From positions 82,893 to 146,892 of the forward strand of contig NZ_QAYE01000010.1 in the NCBI RefSeq assembly GCF_003053745.1: a stretch of DNA of 64,000 nucleotides, read 5' to 3'. The notes under the pieces were generated by a model that saw nothing but the letters and a program-made list of their open reading frames with translations, did not search any database and was not told where the DNA came from. Positions within the stretch are counted from its first letter, which is position 1, and each line of letters opens with the position of its first letter. Made by a program: the position numbers and the translations under genes. This DNA comes from Sphingomonas faeni (lineage in GTDB: Bacteria > Pseudomonadota > Alphaproteobacteria > Sphingomonadales > Sphingomonadaceae). Positions 46,911 to 56,659 of the stretch are shown here, in pieces.

Positions 46911-47774
46911 TCATTTCCCGACGGGCCGCCCGATCAGCCGATAGCCCATCTGCATCCGGTCCTGCACCTTGATCGGCGCACCCTGATGCGCGACAAACCG
47001 CTCCGCGCTGGCGCACGGGTCGGCGGACTTCGCATCCTCCTCGTCCATCGTCTCAACAACCATAGTCGAGACCGGCGTGCAACCGGTACGCGTGCCATCG
47101 GGCTGGACGACGAACTCGCTGCCAACGTCCTGAATGAGCGTGATTCCGGCAGGCATCAGACCAGACAAGGGTGCGGCCTGTCCGATCGTCCGGTCGATCA
47201 GCGCCAGGACCTCGATGTCGCCCGGTGGCGAGGTCTCGGGGTTGCCGCCGAACATCGCGGCCATGGATTCACGAAACCCTGCGCACATGGTCATTGCTTC
47301 GACTGCAACATTGCCGAGCATGTCGCGAAGCTCACAGCGTTTGATCACGGCTTTGTTGGACAGCAACAGGGTCAACTGCTGCCCCACGCTGTTCAAGGGG
47401 CTGGGTGGCGGTTCGGGCAATATCCAACGGGTCTTCAAGGTGTATGATCCCGCAACCGCCTTGCCCTCGGCATCATATGCGGGCGAAAACGCCGTCTTGT
47501 GCTCGGTCATGATCCTGCACGTCGCAGCATCGAGCGACGTCGAATCGGAGGACGTGACGATCCGGCATGCCGTTACCGCGCCCAGCGAATCGATCGTCAA
47601 CGCCGCGACCACCAGCCCGTCTTCGCCAAGGGTAATCGCCAACGGCGGATACGCGTCGGACCCAAACAACGTCGCCAGTTCGATCTGAGGTTTCGGCGCG
47701 ACAGGCTCGGGCGCAGCTTCGACTGGTACACTCGCGAATAACGCCAGTCCCGTGACAACCCCGTATATCCTCAT
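46911..47774 (-). CDS. Exported protein with TonB-C-like domain
   Basis: A 287-residue protein with a signal peptide (YGVVTGLALFASVPVEA). Residues ~25-115 resemble the TonB C-terminal fold (YPPLAITLGEDGLVVAALTID, then VTACRIVTSSDSTSLDAATC). The C-terminal ~150 residues are not recognised and carry paired cysteines. There is no N-terminal anchor helix beyond the signal, so it is not an ordinary TonB. The start at 47774 follows GGGGGA. It is divergent from argJ, 66 bp away. Confidence 0.6.
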   Translation of the reverse strand: MRIYGVVTGLALFASVPVEAAPEPVAPKPQIELATLFGSDAYPPLAITLGEDGLVVAALTIDSLGAVTACRIVTSSDSTSLDAATCRIMTEHKTAFSPAYDAEGKAVAGSYTLKTRWILPEPPPSPLNSVGQQLTLLLSNKAVIKRCELRDMLGNVAVEAMTMCAGFRESMAAMFGGNPETSPPGDIEVLALIDRTIGQAAPLSGLMPAGITLIQDVGSEFVVQPDGTRTGCTPVSTMVVETMDEEDAKSADPCASAERFVAHQGAPIKVQDRMQMGYRLIGRPVGK

Positions 47775-47840
47775 GGACGAATCCCCCGAAATGATCCGGC
47801 GCGCAACCAAGCCGTTGCAGCCGCCGGGCACAAGCGGCAA

Positions 47841-49076
47841 ATGGCAGGCATGACCGAGTCCACATCTCCCCTCGCCCTGCCCTTCCCCGCCATGCCGGCG
47901 ATCGACGGAGTCGCGCTGCATGTCGCGCGCGCGCAGTACAAGGCGTGGGATCGGTGCGACCTGACGTTCGTGACGCTCGATCCGGGAACGGTGGTTGCGG
48001 GCGTGCTGACGACGAGCAAATGCCCCTCGCCCGAGGTGGAGTGGTGCCGCGCGGCGCTGACGCTTGGTCAGGCGCGCGCGCTGGTGGTAAATGCGGGAAA
48101 TTCCAATGCCTTCACCGGTTCGCGTGGGCGGGCGGCGGTCGAGGCGATCGCGGCGCGGACGGCGGCGCATCTCGGATGCCAACCTTCGGACGTGTTCGTG
48201 TCCTCAACGGGCGTGATCGGGGTGCCGTTGCCGATCGACAAGGCGGAAGCCGGGCTCGATGCTGCGTTTGCGGCCGCACCGTGCGGCTGGGAGGATGCCG
48301 CAGCGACGATCATGACGACCGACACCTTCACCAAGGGCGCAGTGACGACGGCAGTGATTGGCGATCGCACCGTTAGCCTCGTCGGCATCATCAAGGGTTC
48401 GGGGATGATCGCGCCGGATATGGCGACGATGCTCGGCTTTATCTTCACCGACGCCGCGGTCGAGCCGGAGTTCCTGCAGGCCGCGCTTTCGAAGGCGAAC
48501 GCGCCGAGCTTCTCGTGCATCACAGTCGACAGCGATACGTCGACCAGTGACACGGTGCTGGCGTTCGCGACCGGCAAGGCTGGCAACGCGGTGCTGGCGG
48601 ATGACGACAGTGTCGGCGCAGATGCTTTTCGCGCTGCTTTGGCAGACCTGTGCCACCAACTCGCAATGCTCGTCGTCCGCGATGGCGAGGGCGCGCAGAA
48701 GCTGATCGAGATTCAGGTGACCGGTGCGGAGAGCGATCGCAGCGCGCACCGCATCGCAATGAGCATTGCCAACTCGCCGCTGGTAAAGACCGCGATTGCC
48801 GGCGAGGACGCGAACTGGGGGCGCGTCGTGATGGCGGTCGGCAAAGCCGGCGAAACAGCCGATCGCGACACGCTGTCGATCCGGTTCGGGAATACGCAGG
48901 TTGCCGAGGGCGGCTTGGCGCTGAGCGGCTACGACGAGGCGCCGGTCGCTGCGCACCTCAAGGGTCAGGAAATCGAAATCGGCGTCGATCTGGCGCTTGG
49001 CGACGGCCGCGCCACGGTGTGGACCTGCGACCTCACGCACGGCTACATCTCGATCAACGCCGACTATCGGAGCTGA
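47841..49076 (+). CDS. argJ: Bifunctional glutamate N-acetyltransferase / amino-acid acetyltransferase
   Basis: A 411-residue arginine-biosynthesis enzyme that recycles the acetyl group from N-acetylornithine to glutamate. The self-cleavage site KGSGMIAPDMATMLGF is intact (cleavage before the Thr of ATML creates the nucleophile), as are NAGNSNAFTG and SSTGVIGVPLP. It ends in the usual NADYRS-like tail. Two in-frame ATGs (47841, 47850) compete; the second fits the family N terminus (MTES) well. Confidence 0.96.
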   Translation: MAGMTESTSPLALPFPAMPAIDGVALHVARAQYKAWDRCDLTFVTLDPGTVVAGVLTTSKCPSPEVEWCRAALTLGQARALVVNAGNSNAFTGSRGRAAVEAIAARTAAHLGCQPSDVFVSSTGVIGVPLPIDKAEAGLDAAFAAAPCGWEDAAATIMTTDTFTKGAVTTAVIGDRTVSLVGIIKGSGMIAPDMATMLGFIFTDAAVEPEFLQAALSKANAPSFSCITVDSDTSTSDTVLAFATGKAGNAVLADDDSVGADAFRAALADLCHQLAMLVVRDGEGAQKLIEIQVTGAESDRSAHRIAMSIANSPLVKTAIAGEDANWGRVVMAVGKAGETADRDTLSIRFGNTQVAEGGLALSGYDEAPVAAHLKGQEIEIGVDLALGDGRATVWTCDLTHGYISINADYRS

Positions 49077-49086
49077 TACCCCTGAT

Positions 49087-49117
49087 CCCGTCACCCCAGC
49101 TTTCGCCGGGATGACGG
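49087..49117. repeat. Single palindrome between argJ and trxA
   Basis: CCGTCACCCCAGC-TTTC-GCCGGGATGACGG forms an imperfect hairpin between the convergent argJ and trxA stops. It is a sphingomonad-type repeat and may end transcription. Confidence 0.6.
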
Positions 49118-49129
49118 AGGGAGTTTAGC

Positions 49130-49453
49130 TTAAGCGAGCTCGCCTTCGAGCCACGCCTTCAACCGGCCCTTGGGCTCGGCGCCGACCTTGGTCGCTGCCG
49201 GGGCGCCGCCCTTGAACAGGATCATCGTCGGGATACCGCGGACGCCGTACTTGCCCGGCGCGTCGGGGTTCTCGTCGATGTTGAGCTTGGCAATCGTGAC
49301 CTTCTCGCCGAGCTCTTCCGAGATTTCCTCGAGCGACGGCCCGATCATCTTGCACGGGCCGCACCATTCCGCCCAGAAATCGACGAGCACGGGGCCGTCG
49401 GCGTTCAGTACGTCCGCATCGAAGCTGGCATCGGTGATCTGCTTGGTCGCCAT
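49130..49453 (-). CDS. trxA: Thioredoxin
   Basis: A 107-residue thioredoxin with the active site WAEWCGPCKMI and the cis-Pro loop GIPTMILF. It reduces protein disulfides in the cytosol. It lies 64 bp downstream of addA on the same strand, a usual alphaproteobacterial position. Confidence 0.98.
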   Translation of the reverse strand: MATKQITDASFDADVLNADGPVLVDFWAEWCGPCKMIGPSLEEISEELGEKVTIAKLNIDENPDAPGKYGVRGIPTMILFKGGAPAATKVGAEPKGRLKAWLEGELA

Positions 49454-49517
49454 CGTGAATTCTCCTTGGTTGAGTCGTATCTAGGGTCGCTCGCGTGTGC
49501 GCTCAACCACCGGGGCG

Positions 49518-52500
49518 CTAGCTTTGCTCCGTGGGCCGATAGTGCGGCTTGTTCGCGGCCAGCGTCTCGTCGTTCAGCACGATCAACCGCGGTCCGGCCG
49601 TGTACAGCAAGGCGGCCTCGACCGACCGCTCCGGGAAGATCACGCTCAAGGCTTCGGCATAGGCCGCCATCTGCTTCAGGTGATATTCCGGCACGTCGTC
49701 GAGCCCGCGCGGTGCGCGACGGCCGGTCTTGAAGTCGACGACGCGGATGCGCTCGGGCTCGATCAGCAGGCGATCGACCGTCCCCGACACGACCATGCCG
49801 TTCGCGAGGGTCGCGGCGATCGGTGCCTCGGCCAACGTATCCGCGCTGAAAAGCTCGGCAAAGCGCGCATCGTCTAGCACTGCTACCACGCTCTGCACGA
49901 TTTCGGACCGTGCTGCGGCATCGTCGACGCCACCTGCTTTCGCCAGCCAGCGATCGGCTGCCGTCGCGCGATCGGTGGCGGCAACCGCCGGCAGCCGCTC
50001 GAACAACGCATGAATCAACCGGCCTCGCTCTGCTGCGACGCGCATCGCTGGCGTCGGCGGTGGATCGGACACCGCGTCATCGCCGAGCGCAGACGGTGAC
50101 AGCGGACGAGGCGGACGCGCTTCTTGCGGTGCGGGTTCATGCGCCCAGGCCGGCAGCTGGGCGTTAGCCGCGATCTCGACCGAAGCCGAAGCCTTGGCGA
50201 TCACCGCAGGCTGGGGCTCGACCCCGGCGAACGTCCGCGCGCCCTCACCCCCCGGCACCTCGAGCGCCGTCAGTGCGCGATCGGACGCGGCGTACCAGCT
50301 GTTCTCTGGCGGCACCCCCTTCGCGCGAGGCCCGAGCGCACCGGCGATTACCAGCCGCTCTTCGGCTCGCGTCGCGGCGACGTAGAACAGTCGCCAATGC
50401 TCCTCCAGTTCGCGCTGCTCGGCCCCCGACACGACCGCATCCAGCGGCCCGCCACGCTCGCTCGATCGCGGCCGGAATACCGGGATCGGCGCAGCCCCAG
50501 GCTCGGGCGCCCATTTCAGGATCGAGCGCGGCGCCGCCGATGGATCTGCGGTCGCATCCGCCAGAATCACCAGCGGCGCCTGCAACCCCTTCGCGCCGTG
50601 TGCGGTCATCACCCGCACCGCATCGAGCGGCGCTGACGGATCGCGGACGATCTCGACGTCGCCGCGGTCGAACCAGTCGAGGAAACGCTGCAACGACGGT
50701 GTCGTCGTGCTCTCGAACGTCAGCGCGGCGTTGAGCAGTTCCTCGATCGGATCGCGTGCCTCGGTCCCCAGCCGCCGGATCAGTTTGCGGCGACCGTCGA
50801 GAGGGCCCGAAAGCAGTTCCTCCAGGAACTGGTACGGCGTGGCAATGTCGGCGCGTGCGAGCATCGCCAGCAAGGGCGCGAGCCGCGTCGCGGGTTGCGT
50901 GCGTTGCAGGTGGCGCCAGAGCGGCCCGGCCTCGCGCGGGGCCGCCGCCATCAATTCGTCCTGCGTCCAGCCGATCAGCGGCGACACGAGCAGCGCCGCG
51001 ACGGACAGGTCGTCCTCGGGCTGCAACACGAAGCGGATCGTCGCGAGCAGATCCTGCACCGCGAGCGGCGCGTTCAGTCGCAAGCGATCGACGCCCGCCA
51101 CCGGCACGCCCTCGGCATAGAGCCGCGCGACGATCAGCGAGGCGAGATCGCCGCGACGCTTGACGAGGATCATAACATCCTCGGGCCGCAACCGCCGCCC
51201 CTTGCTCTCCAGCATCAGGCCCGTATCGGGCGCGAGCCACCCCTTCACCGCACGCGCGATATCGCTGGCGAGTTTGCGCACCGCGTCGTCGACCCAGCCT
51301 TCTTCGTCGTCCTCGCTACCGCCCGCCGATACTGGCGGCCATAAGGTCACGGTGCCAGGCCCAGCCACCTCGCTGGCGTGCTGTTCGACTTCGCCCGCGA
51401 TCCCGAGCCCCGGCTCGCCGATCGCGTCGATCGCCGCATCGACGAACTCCAGCACGGTGCGCGTCGACCGGAACGAGTGGCGGAGCGACAGTCGCGCCAA
51501 GGGAAGCCCACGTTCCTCCTCGGGCCAGTCGTCGTCGCCCTCGGCCTCGCTCGCACGGCCGCCGAAATACTGCTCGGCGGCCTGGAAGTTGAGCGGATCG
51601 GTGCCCTGGAACCCGAAGATCGCCTGCTTGTAATCACCGACCGTAAACAGCGTCCGCGTCGACGGCGCATAGATGCCGCGGCCGACGAAGAACTCGTCCG
51701 CCAGCGCGCGGACGATCCGCCACTGGTGCCCGTTGGTGTCCTGCGCCTCGTCGATGAGCAGGTGCTCGGTCGCCTGGTCGAGCTTGTAGCGGACCCATTC
51801 GCCGATCCCCGGCTGGTCGAGCAGCGCCACCGTCGTCGCGATCAGATCGTCGAAATCGACCGCCCCTGCGCGTCGCTTGGCCAACGCGTATCCCCGCGCG
51901 TAATCGCGCCCGACCTCCAGCCCGTCGGCGAGCAGGTCGCAATAGGTCGCGCGCTGAACCATCGACAGCACGTCGGTGCACGCCTCGCCCAGATCGCGCG
52001 CGAGGACTTCGTAGTCAGGCTCGGCATCGATCAGTTTCTTCGAGGCCTTGCGCTGCGTGCCCGTGCCGGTCAGCACGACGCTGGCGAGCTCGTCCAACGT
52101 CGCCGCGCGATCCTCGGAGTCGAGCCAGCGCTGCACGGTCGCCGCTGCGGCCTCCCCGGTGGCGGTGCCCCACGCGCGGTTCGCCGCGGCAATGCGCGCG
52201 ATTGCGTCGAGGTCTAGTGCGTCGCACCATTCCGCGATTGCTTCGTCGATATCGCCTGACGGCAATCCGAGTTCGCGGCGGAGCCACGGCTGGATCCCGA
52301 CCGGCAGCGCCTCCAGCGCCGGCAACGCACGCGCGCAGGCGAGCAGGAACGCCTCCGCCCCGCCCTCGCCCATCCGCAGCGACAGGCGTCCGACGATCTC
52401 GACCGGGCGTTCACGGCCTTCGCGCTCGGCGTCTGACAGCATCGACGCCAGAGCTTCTCGCGCGAGCCCTGCCTCTTCGCGCGCCTCCAACGGGCGGAAG

Positions 52501-52949
52501 CCTGGCGTCAGGCCGGCCTCGACGGGGAACGCGGCCAGCAATCCCTGGCAAAAGCCGTGGATGGTCTGGATGCGGAGGCCTCCGCCCGGAGCATCGAGCA
52601 CCTTGGCGAACAGGGTGCGCGCGCGGTCCTGCAAGGCCTGTACCGGGCTCTCGCCGAGCGCGATCAGGTCCGCGGCGAGTGCTGGCGCGGGCATTCGCAC
52701 CCATGCGGCGAGCCGGCCGTTGATGCGCTGCGCCATCTCGGCCGCGCCTGCCTTGGTAAAGGTCAGGCACAGGATCGCGCCGGGATCGACACCCCGCAAC
52801 AGCAGCCGGAACACGCGGGCGGCCAGCACTTGCGTCTTGCCCGTGCCCGCCGACGCGGACAGCCAGACGTGCGAGGCCGGGTTGCTCGCGTCGGCCTGCG
52901 CGCCCCTTAGCCGGGGCAGCGTGGCGAGCGCATCACCGCTCACGGCCAT
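49518..52949 (-). CDS. addA: Double-strand break repair helicase-nuclease AddA
   Basis: A 1143-residue UvrD-like helicase and nuclease. Walker A LSASAGTGKTQVLAARV near the N terminus, LLIDEAQDTNGHQWRI (Walker B), a VMTAHGAKGLQAPLVIL region, and a C-terminal RecB-type nuclease with RVVDFKTGRRAP. With AddB it resects DNA ends for RecA loading. It overlaps the addB stop by 17 bp. Confidence 0.96.
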   Translation of the reverse strand: MAVSGDALATLPRLRGAQADASNPASHVWLSASAGTGKTQVLAARVFRLLLRGVDPGAILCLTFTKAGAAEMAQRINGRLAAWVRMPAPALAADLIALGESPVQALQDRARTLFAKVLDAPGGGLRIQTIHGFCQGLLAAFPVEAGLTPGFRPLEAREEAGLAREALASMLSDAEREGRERPVEIVGRLSLRMGEGGAEAFLLACARALPALEALPVGIQPWLRRELGLPSGDIDEAIAEWCDALDLDAIARIAAANRAWGTATGEAAAATVQRWLDSEDRAATLDELASVVLTGTGTQRKASKKLIDAEPDYEVLARDLGEACTDVLSMVQRATYCDLLADGLEVGRDYARGYALAKRRAGAVDFDDLIATTVALLDQPGIGEWVRYKLDQATEHLLIDEAQDTNGHQWRIVRALADEFFVGRGIYAPSTRTLFTVGDYKQAIFGFQGTDPLNFQAAEQYFGGRASEAEGDDDWPEEERGLPLARLSLRHSFRSTRTVLEFVDAAIDAIGEPGLGIAGEVEQHASEVAGPGTVTLWPPVSAGGSEDDEEGWVDDAVRKLASDIARAVKGWLAPDTGLMLESKGRRLRPEDVMILVKRRGDLASLIVARLYAEGVPVAGVDRLRLNAPLAVQDLLATIRFVLQPEDDLSVAALLVSPLIGWTQDELMAAAPREAGPLWRHLQRTQPATRLAPLLAMLARADIATPYQFLEELLSGPLDGRRKLIRRLGTEARDPIEELLNAALTFESTTTPSLQRFLDWFDRGDVEIVRDPSAPLDAVRVMTAHGAKGLQAPLVILADATADPSAAPRSILKWAPEPGAAPIPVFRPRSSERGGPLDAVVSGAEQRELEEHWRLFYVAATRAEERLVIAGALGPRAKGVPPENSWYAASDRALTALEVPGGEGARTFAGVEPQPAVIAKASASVEIAANAQLPAWAHEPAPQEARPPRPLSPSALGDDAVSDPPPTPAMRVAAERGRLIHALFERLPAVAATDRATAADRWLAKAGGVDDAAARSEIVQSVVAVLDDARFAELFSADTLAEAPIAATLANGMVVSGTVDRLLIEPERIRVVDFKTGRRAPRGLDDVPEYHLKQMAAYAEALSVIFPERSVEAALLYTAGPRLIVLNDETLAANKPHYRPTEQS

Positions 52950-55911
52950 ACCATTCGTCGCGTCGCATCAGCTGGTCATACTCGGCATAGGGGGCGTATT
53001 CGGGGACGAGTTTCGCGGTGAAAGCGGCGCTGCCGATGAGCCATTCGCCGACGACTTCGGTGAAGTTGTGCGCGGCGATTGCCGTGAATTCGGCGGTCGG
53101 AATCTTGTCGCGCTTGCCCTCGGGATCGACCGGGCTCTCGATATAGCCGAACGCGTCGCGCTTCTTGCCGAGCGACCAATATTCGAACGCGCCCGCCGTG
53201 CCGGAGACGTCTGGGAACCCGCCGCGCTCGGCGATCAGGCCGAGCAGGCCGAGCTGGAGGCTGTAGCCGGCGCGGACTGCGGTCGGCGAAGGCGGCTTGC
53301 CGGTCTTGTAGTCGATCACGGCTAGGCGCCCGTCGGGCAGCTTGTCGATGCGGTCGTAGCGGCCCGACAAGGTCACGCCGGCGATCTCGATCTTGCCCTT
53401 GCCCTCGGCGCTGGCAACCGTCCGGCCGTCCTCGCCCTGCGCGACTATGGCGCCGGCGATCCAGTCGATCGCCTCCAGCAGCCGCGGTTGCCAGAGCGCG
53501 CGCATCATCGGATGGGTGCGCTCGTCGTCGAGCATCGCCTTTGCGCGCTGTCGCAGCGTGTCGACGGTGCAGTTGTCCTGCTTCCACCATTGCTCGAGGA
53601 TGTCGTGCACCGCGGTCCCGCGCCAAGCCGCACTGGGATCGGCATCGACCGGATCGAGCGGCATCAGCCCGAGCACGCGGCGGGCGTAGAAGGCGTAGGG
53701 GTCGGCCTTGAGGCGATCGACCTCGGTGACGGAGATGGCCTTCGGACGTAGCAGCGCGGACGGCGAAGGCGCGGGACGGTCGGCGGGGAGATGCTCGCCC
53801 GGATCGTCTAGCGCCCGGGTCCAGCCTTCCAGTGCTGAAGCCCGCTCGAACCGATCGCCTGCAAGCGCCTGCAACCGAAGCCAAAGGCGCGAGGCTAAAG
53901 CGGGTGACTTCGCATCTCGCCGCGCTCGGGTGACGACCGCCCGCGGTGCGCCCAAAGCTTGCGCAAAATCATGCGCCGCGGTGCCGACACGCCGCTCCAA
54001 CCCCGGCAACCCAAGCTCCATGCGGATGCGTGGCGCGAGCCAAGGGTCAGGCGCAGGCCGCCCCGGCCACACGCCTTCGTTCAGCCCGCCGAGCACCATG
54101 ACGTCGGCCGTCTGCAACCGCGCCTCGATCAGGCCATAGATCGCGAGCCGCGGGTGGCCGCCCGGTGCCGGCCGGACCGCGACCTCGTCGAGCAGCGTTC
54201 GCAACAACTGCGGCAGTTCCCGCGGATCGATCCGCGGCGGTCCGGCAGATGCTTCGGCTTCCAGATCCGCCAGGAACTCGGCTGCGGCACGTCCTGCGAG
54301 GCCCGACCAAAGATTGTCGCCGCACAAGGTCTGCGCAGTCTCACGCAGGCAAGCGAGCACCGACGCCAAAGGCTGCGGCCCCTGATCGAACGCGTTCGCC
54401 AGCGGCGTCAGCAGCGGCTGGACATCGGCCCACCATGTCGCCGCCGTGCCCTTGCGCTCTTCCAGATGCCCCGCAATCCCGTCGAGCCCCGCCGCCGGCC
54501 TTGGCCCGCGCAACCGCCGGTCGAGCGCGCGCGCACCGTCCAGCCATTCAAGGCGTATGGAGCGTTCGGAGGGCTTTTCGCTCGCACGGACAAGCGGGTG
54601 CTTCAGCAACGCCAGCAATGCGAGCGGCGAGAAGCGCTGCGCGGCCGCTTCGGCCAGCGCGAGCAGCAACGTCCCCGGCGGCAGGATCGACAAGGGCCGC
54701 CCCGCGCTGTCGTCGATGCCGATGCCCCAGCGTCCGAGATGCGCCGCCACTCGCCGCGCCAGAGCGCGATCCGGCGTGACGAGCGCGGCGGTCCGCTCCG
54801 GCACCTCCAACGCCTCGCGCAGGACGAGCGCGATCGCCTGCGCTTCCTCGGCCGGGGTTGCGAGTTCGGCGGCGGTGACGCCCTTCAAGCGGCGATCCTC
54901 CGCCGCGATCTGCGTCCACTTGCCGGTGAAGTCCGCGGGCGCCAGCGCGTTGGCGATCGCTCGGCCACGCGCGGGGTCGGCATCGTGCCCGCCGCCCTCG
55001 CGCCAAGTCTGCACCTCGCCTCGGGCGACGCCCATGCGCAGGAGCATCAGCTTGGCATCGAACTGCGGATGCGTCTCGATCGATCGCCGCGTGAGCCCGG
55101 TCACCGGGTGCGGATCATGCGGGCCGAGTGCGTCCCATTCCTCGTCGGGCAACGCGAGGTCGAGGCCCGCGAACACCACCATGCCCTGCGGCATGTCGGC
55201 GATGCAGCGGAGCAGACGCGCGACCGCTGGCGCGGAATCGGTCACGCCCGCCGCGCAGACGATCCCGGCAGGCGGCGCGTTCCGCCAGCGCTGGGCCAGC
55301 CGGTCGAGCAACGCCGAGCGCCGCGTCGCCGCATCGATCCGCTCCAGCCGCGCGAGTTCGCCCGGCCAGCGTTGCAGGACGATCTCGAACGTCGCGAGCG
55401 CGCGCCGCCAATGTTCGGTCAGTTCGGGTCCAAGCTCGATATCACGCAACTTGGTCGGCGGCACTTCCTCGACCAGCAACTGATCGAGCGTTCGCGCGAG
55501 TTCACCCGCGAGCCGCACCGCTTCCGCCGCATCGACCGGATGCCCTTCGCGCGCACGCTCTTCCGACACCAGCCGCGCGAGGATCATGCGCCGCTGATAG
55601 GGCGGTACCGCGGGCAGCGGCGGATCGATATCGTCGGCCGGGTCGAGCGCAGCACCGACTGCCTCGCCCATCTCCGGATCGCCCAGCGCCACCAGCCGCG
55701 GCAGCACAAGCCCGCCGCCACTCGCGCGCACGAACGCCTCGGTAACCGCCTTCACCGCGCGGTTGTTCGGCAATACGACCAGCGCGCGGGCGAGCGCCAG
55801 CGGATCGCGCCCCGCCCGCCGCGTCAGCCCGGCGACCAGCGCGTCCGCAAACGCGCGGTGCGCTGGGATCGTGTAGAGCGTCGGGCGATCCGCCGTGGCG
55901 ACGTCAGCCAT
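52933..55911 (-). CDS. addB: Double-strand break repair protein AddB
   Basis: A 992-residue partner of AddA with an N-terminal helicase-like fold (VLPNNRAVKAVTEAF) and a C-terminal PD-(D/E)XK nuclease (LAVIDYKTGKPPS). Length and layout match the alphaproteobacterial form. Its ATG overlaps the murU stop by 8 bp and its end overlaps addA, so translation is coupled. Confidence 0.95.
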   Translation of the reverse strand: MADVATADRPTLYTIPAHRAFADALVAGLTRRAGRDPLALARALVVLPNNRAVKAVTEAFVRASGGGLVLPRLVALGDPEMGEAVGAALDPADDIDPPLPAVPPYQRRMILARLVSEERAREGHPVDAAEAVRLAGELARTLDQLLVEEVPPTKLRDIELGPELTEHWRRALATFEIVLQRWPGELARLERIDAATRRSALLDRLAQRWRNAPPAGIVCAAGVTDSAPAVARLLRCIADMPQGMVVFAGLDLALPDEEWDALGPHDPHPVTGLTRRSIETHPQFDAKLMLLRMGVARGEVQTWREGGGHDADPARGRAIANALAPADFTGKWTQIAAEDRRLKGVTAAELATPAEEAQAIALVLREALEVPERTAALVTPDRALARRVAAHLGRWGIGIDDSAGRPLSILPPGTLLLALAEAAAQRFSPLALLALLKHPLVRASEKPSERSIRLEWLDGARALDRRLRGPRPAAGLDGIAGHLEERKGTAATWWADVQPLLTPLANAFDQGPQPLASVLACLRETAQTLCGDNLWSGLAGRAAAEFLADLEAEASAGPPRIDPRELPQLLRTLLDEVAVRPAPGGHPRLAIYGLIEARLQTADVMVLGGLNEGVWPGRPAPDPWLAPRIRMELGLPGLERRVGTAAHDFAQALGAPRAVVTRARRDAKSPALASRLWLRLQALAGDRFERASALEGWTRALDDPGEHLPADRPAPSPSALLRPKAISVTEVDRLKADPYAFYARRVLGLMPLDPVDADPSAAWRGTAVHDILEQWWKQDNCTVDTLRQRAKAMLDDERTHPMMRALWQPRLLEAIDWIAGAIVAQGEDGRTVASAEGKGKIEIAGVTLSGRYDRIDKLPDGRLAVIDYKTGKPPSPTAVRAGYSLQLGLLGLIAERGGFPDVSGTAGAFEYWSLGKKRDAFGYIESPVDPEGKRDKIPTAEFTAIAAHNFTEVVGEWLIGSAAFTAKLVPEYAPYAEYDQLMRRDEWYGRER

Positions 55912-56659
55912 CCGCTAGGATCGCCTCGGTCTTCGGGATCGCGGCGGGCGTGCCGACGTCGAACCACAGGCCCTGGTGGACCTGACCATAGGCGCGCCCG
56001 GCGGCGATCGCGCGGTCCCAGAAGATGTTGGTCGAGAACGGTCCCTCCGGCCAGTCGGCGATCAATCGCGGGTGGAGAATCTGGATGCCGGTATAGGCGA
56101 AGGGCGCGACGCGGCCGGGCTTGCGGCGGCCGGCGATCCGCCCGTCGCTGCCGAGATAGAAATCGCCCATGCCGCCGTGATTGTTCGCGCGCGCGAGCGG
56201 CACCATCAGCAGCAGCGCGTCCATCTTCGCGTCGTCCCAGCGCGACGCGAGCAGCCTGATCGCGTCGACCGGCCCGTCGATCCAGAGGTTGTCGCTATTG
56301 ACGACCAGCACCGGCGCGTCACCGAGCAGATGCCGCGCCTGGACGAGCCCGCCGCCTGTCTCCATCAGCATTTTCCGCTCGTCGGAGATCACGACGTCGA
56401 TCCCGTCGAACCGATCGGTGACGTGCGCCTCCAGCGTGTCCGCGAGATAGTGCACGTTGACGACCGCGCGCTTGATCCCTGCCGCCTGCAAGCGTTCGAA
56501 GACGTGATCGATCAGCGGTTTCCCTGCGACCTGCACCAGGGGCTTGGGTCGCGTCGCGGTCAGCGGGCGCATCCGCTTGCCCAGTCCCGCCGCCATCACC
56601 ATCGCCGTCTCGGGCACGATCCCGCGCGGGACAGGCCGGATCGTCTGCTGTCGGGTCAC
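55904..56659 (-). CDS. murU: N-acetylmuramate-1-phosphate uridylyltransferase (MurU-like)
   Basis: A 251-residue sugar-phosphate nucleotidyltransferase. The signature VMAAGLGKRMRPLTATRPKP is near the N terminus, VVNSDNLWIDG provides the Asp metal contact, and the body is a single Rossmann fold. Placed next to amgK it should make UDP-MurNAc from MurNAc-1-phosphate, bypassing fosfomycin-sensitive de novo synthesis. I choose the GTG at 56659, which sits in a GTGA overlap with the amgK stop; the signature then lies at residue ~20. The enzyme class could in principle be a mannose-1-P guanylyltransferase relative. Confidence 0.87.
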   Translation of the reverse strand: MTRQQTIRPVPRGIVPETAMVMAAGLGKRMRPLTATRPKPLVQVAGKPLIDHVFERLQAAGIKRAVVNVHYLADTLEAHVTDRFDGIDVVISDERKMLMETGGGLVQARHLLGDAPVLVVNSDNLWIDGPVDAIRLLASRWDDAKMDALLLMVPLARANNHGGMGDFYLGSDGRIAGRRKPGRVAPFAYTGIQILHPRLIADWPEGPFSTNIFWDRAIAAGRAYGQVHQGLWFDVGTPAAIPKTEAILADG

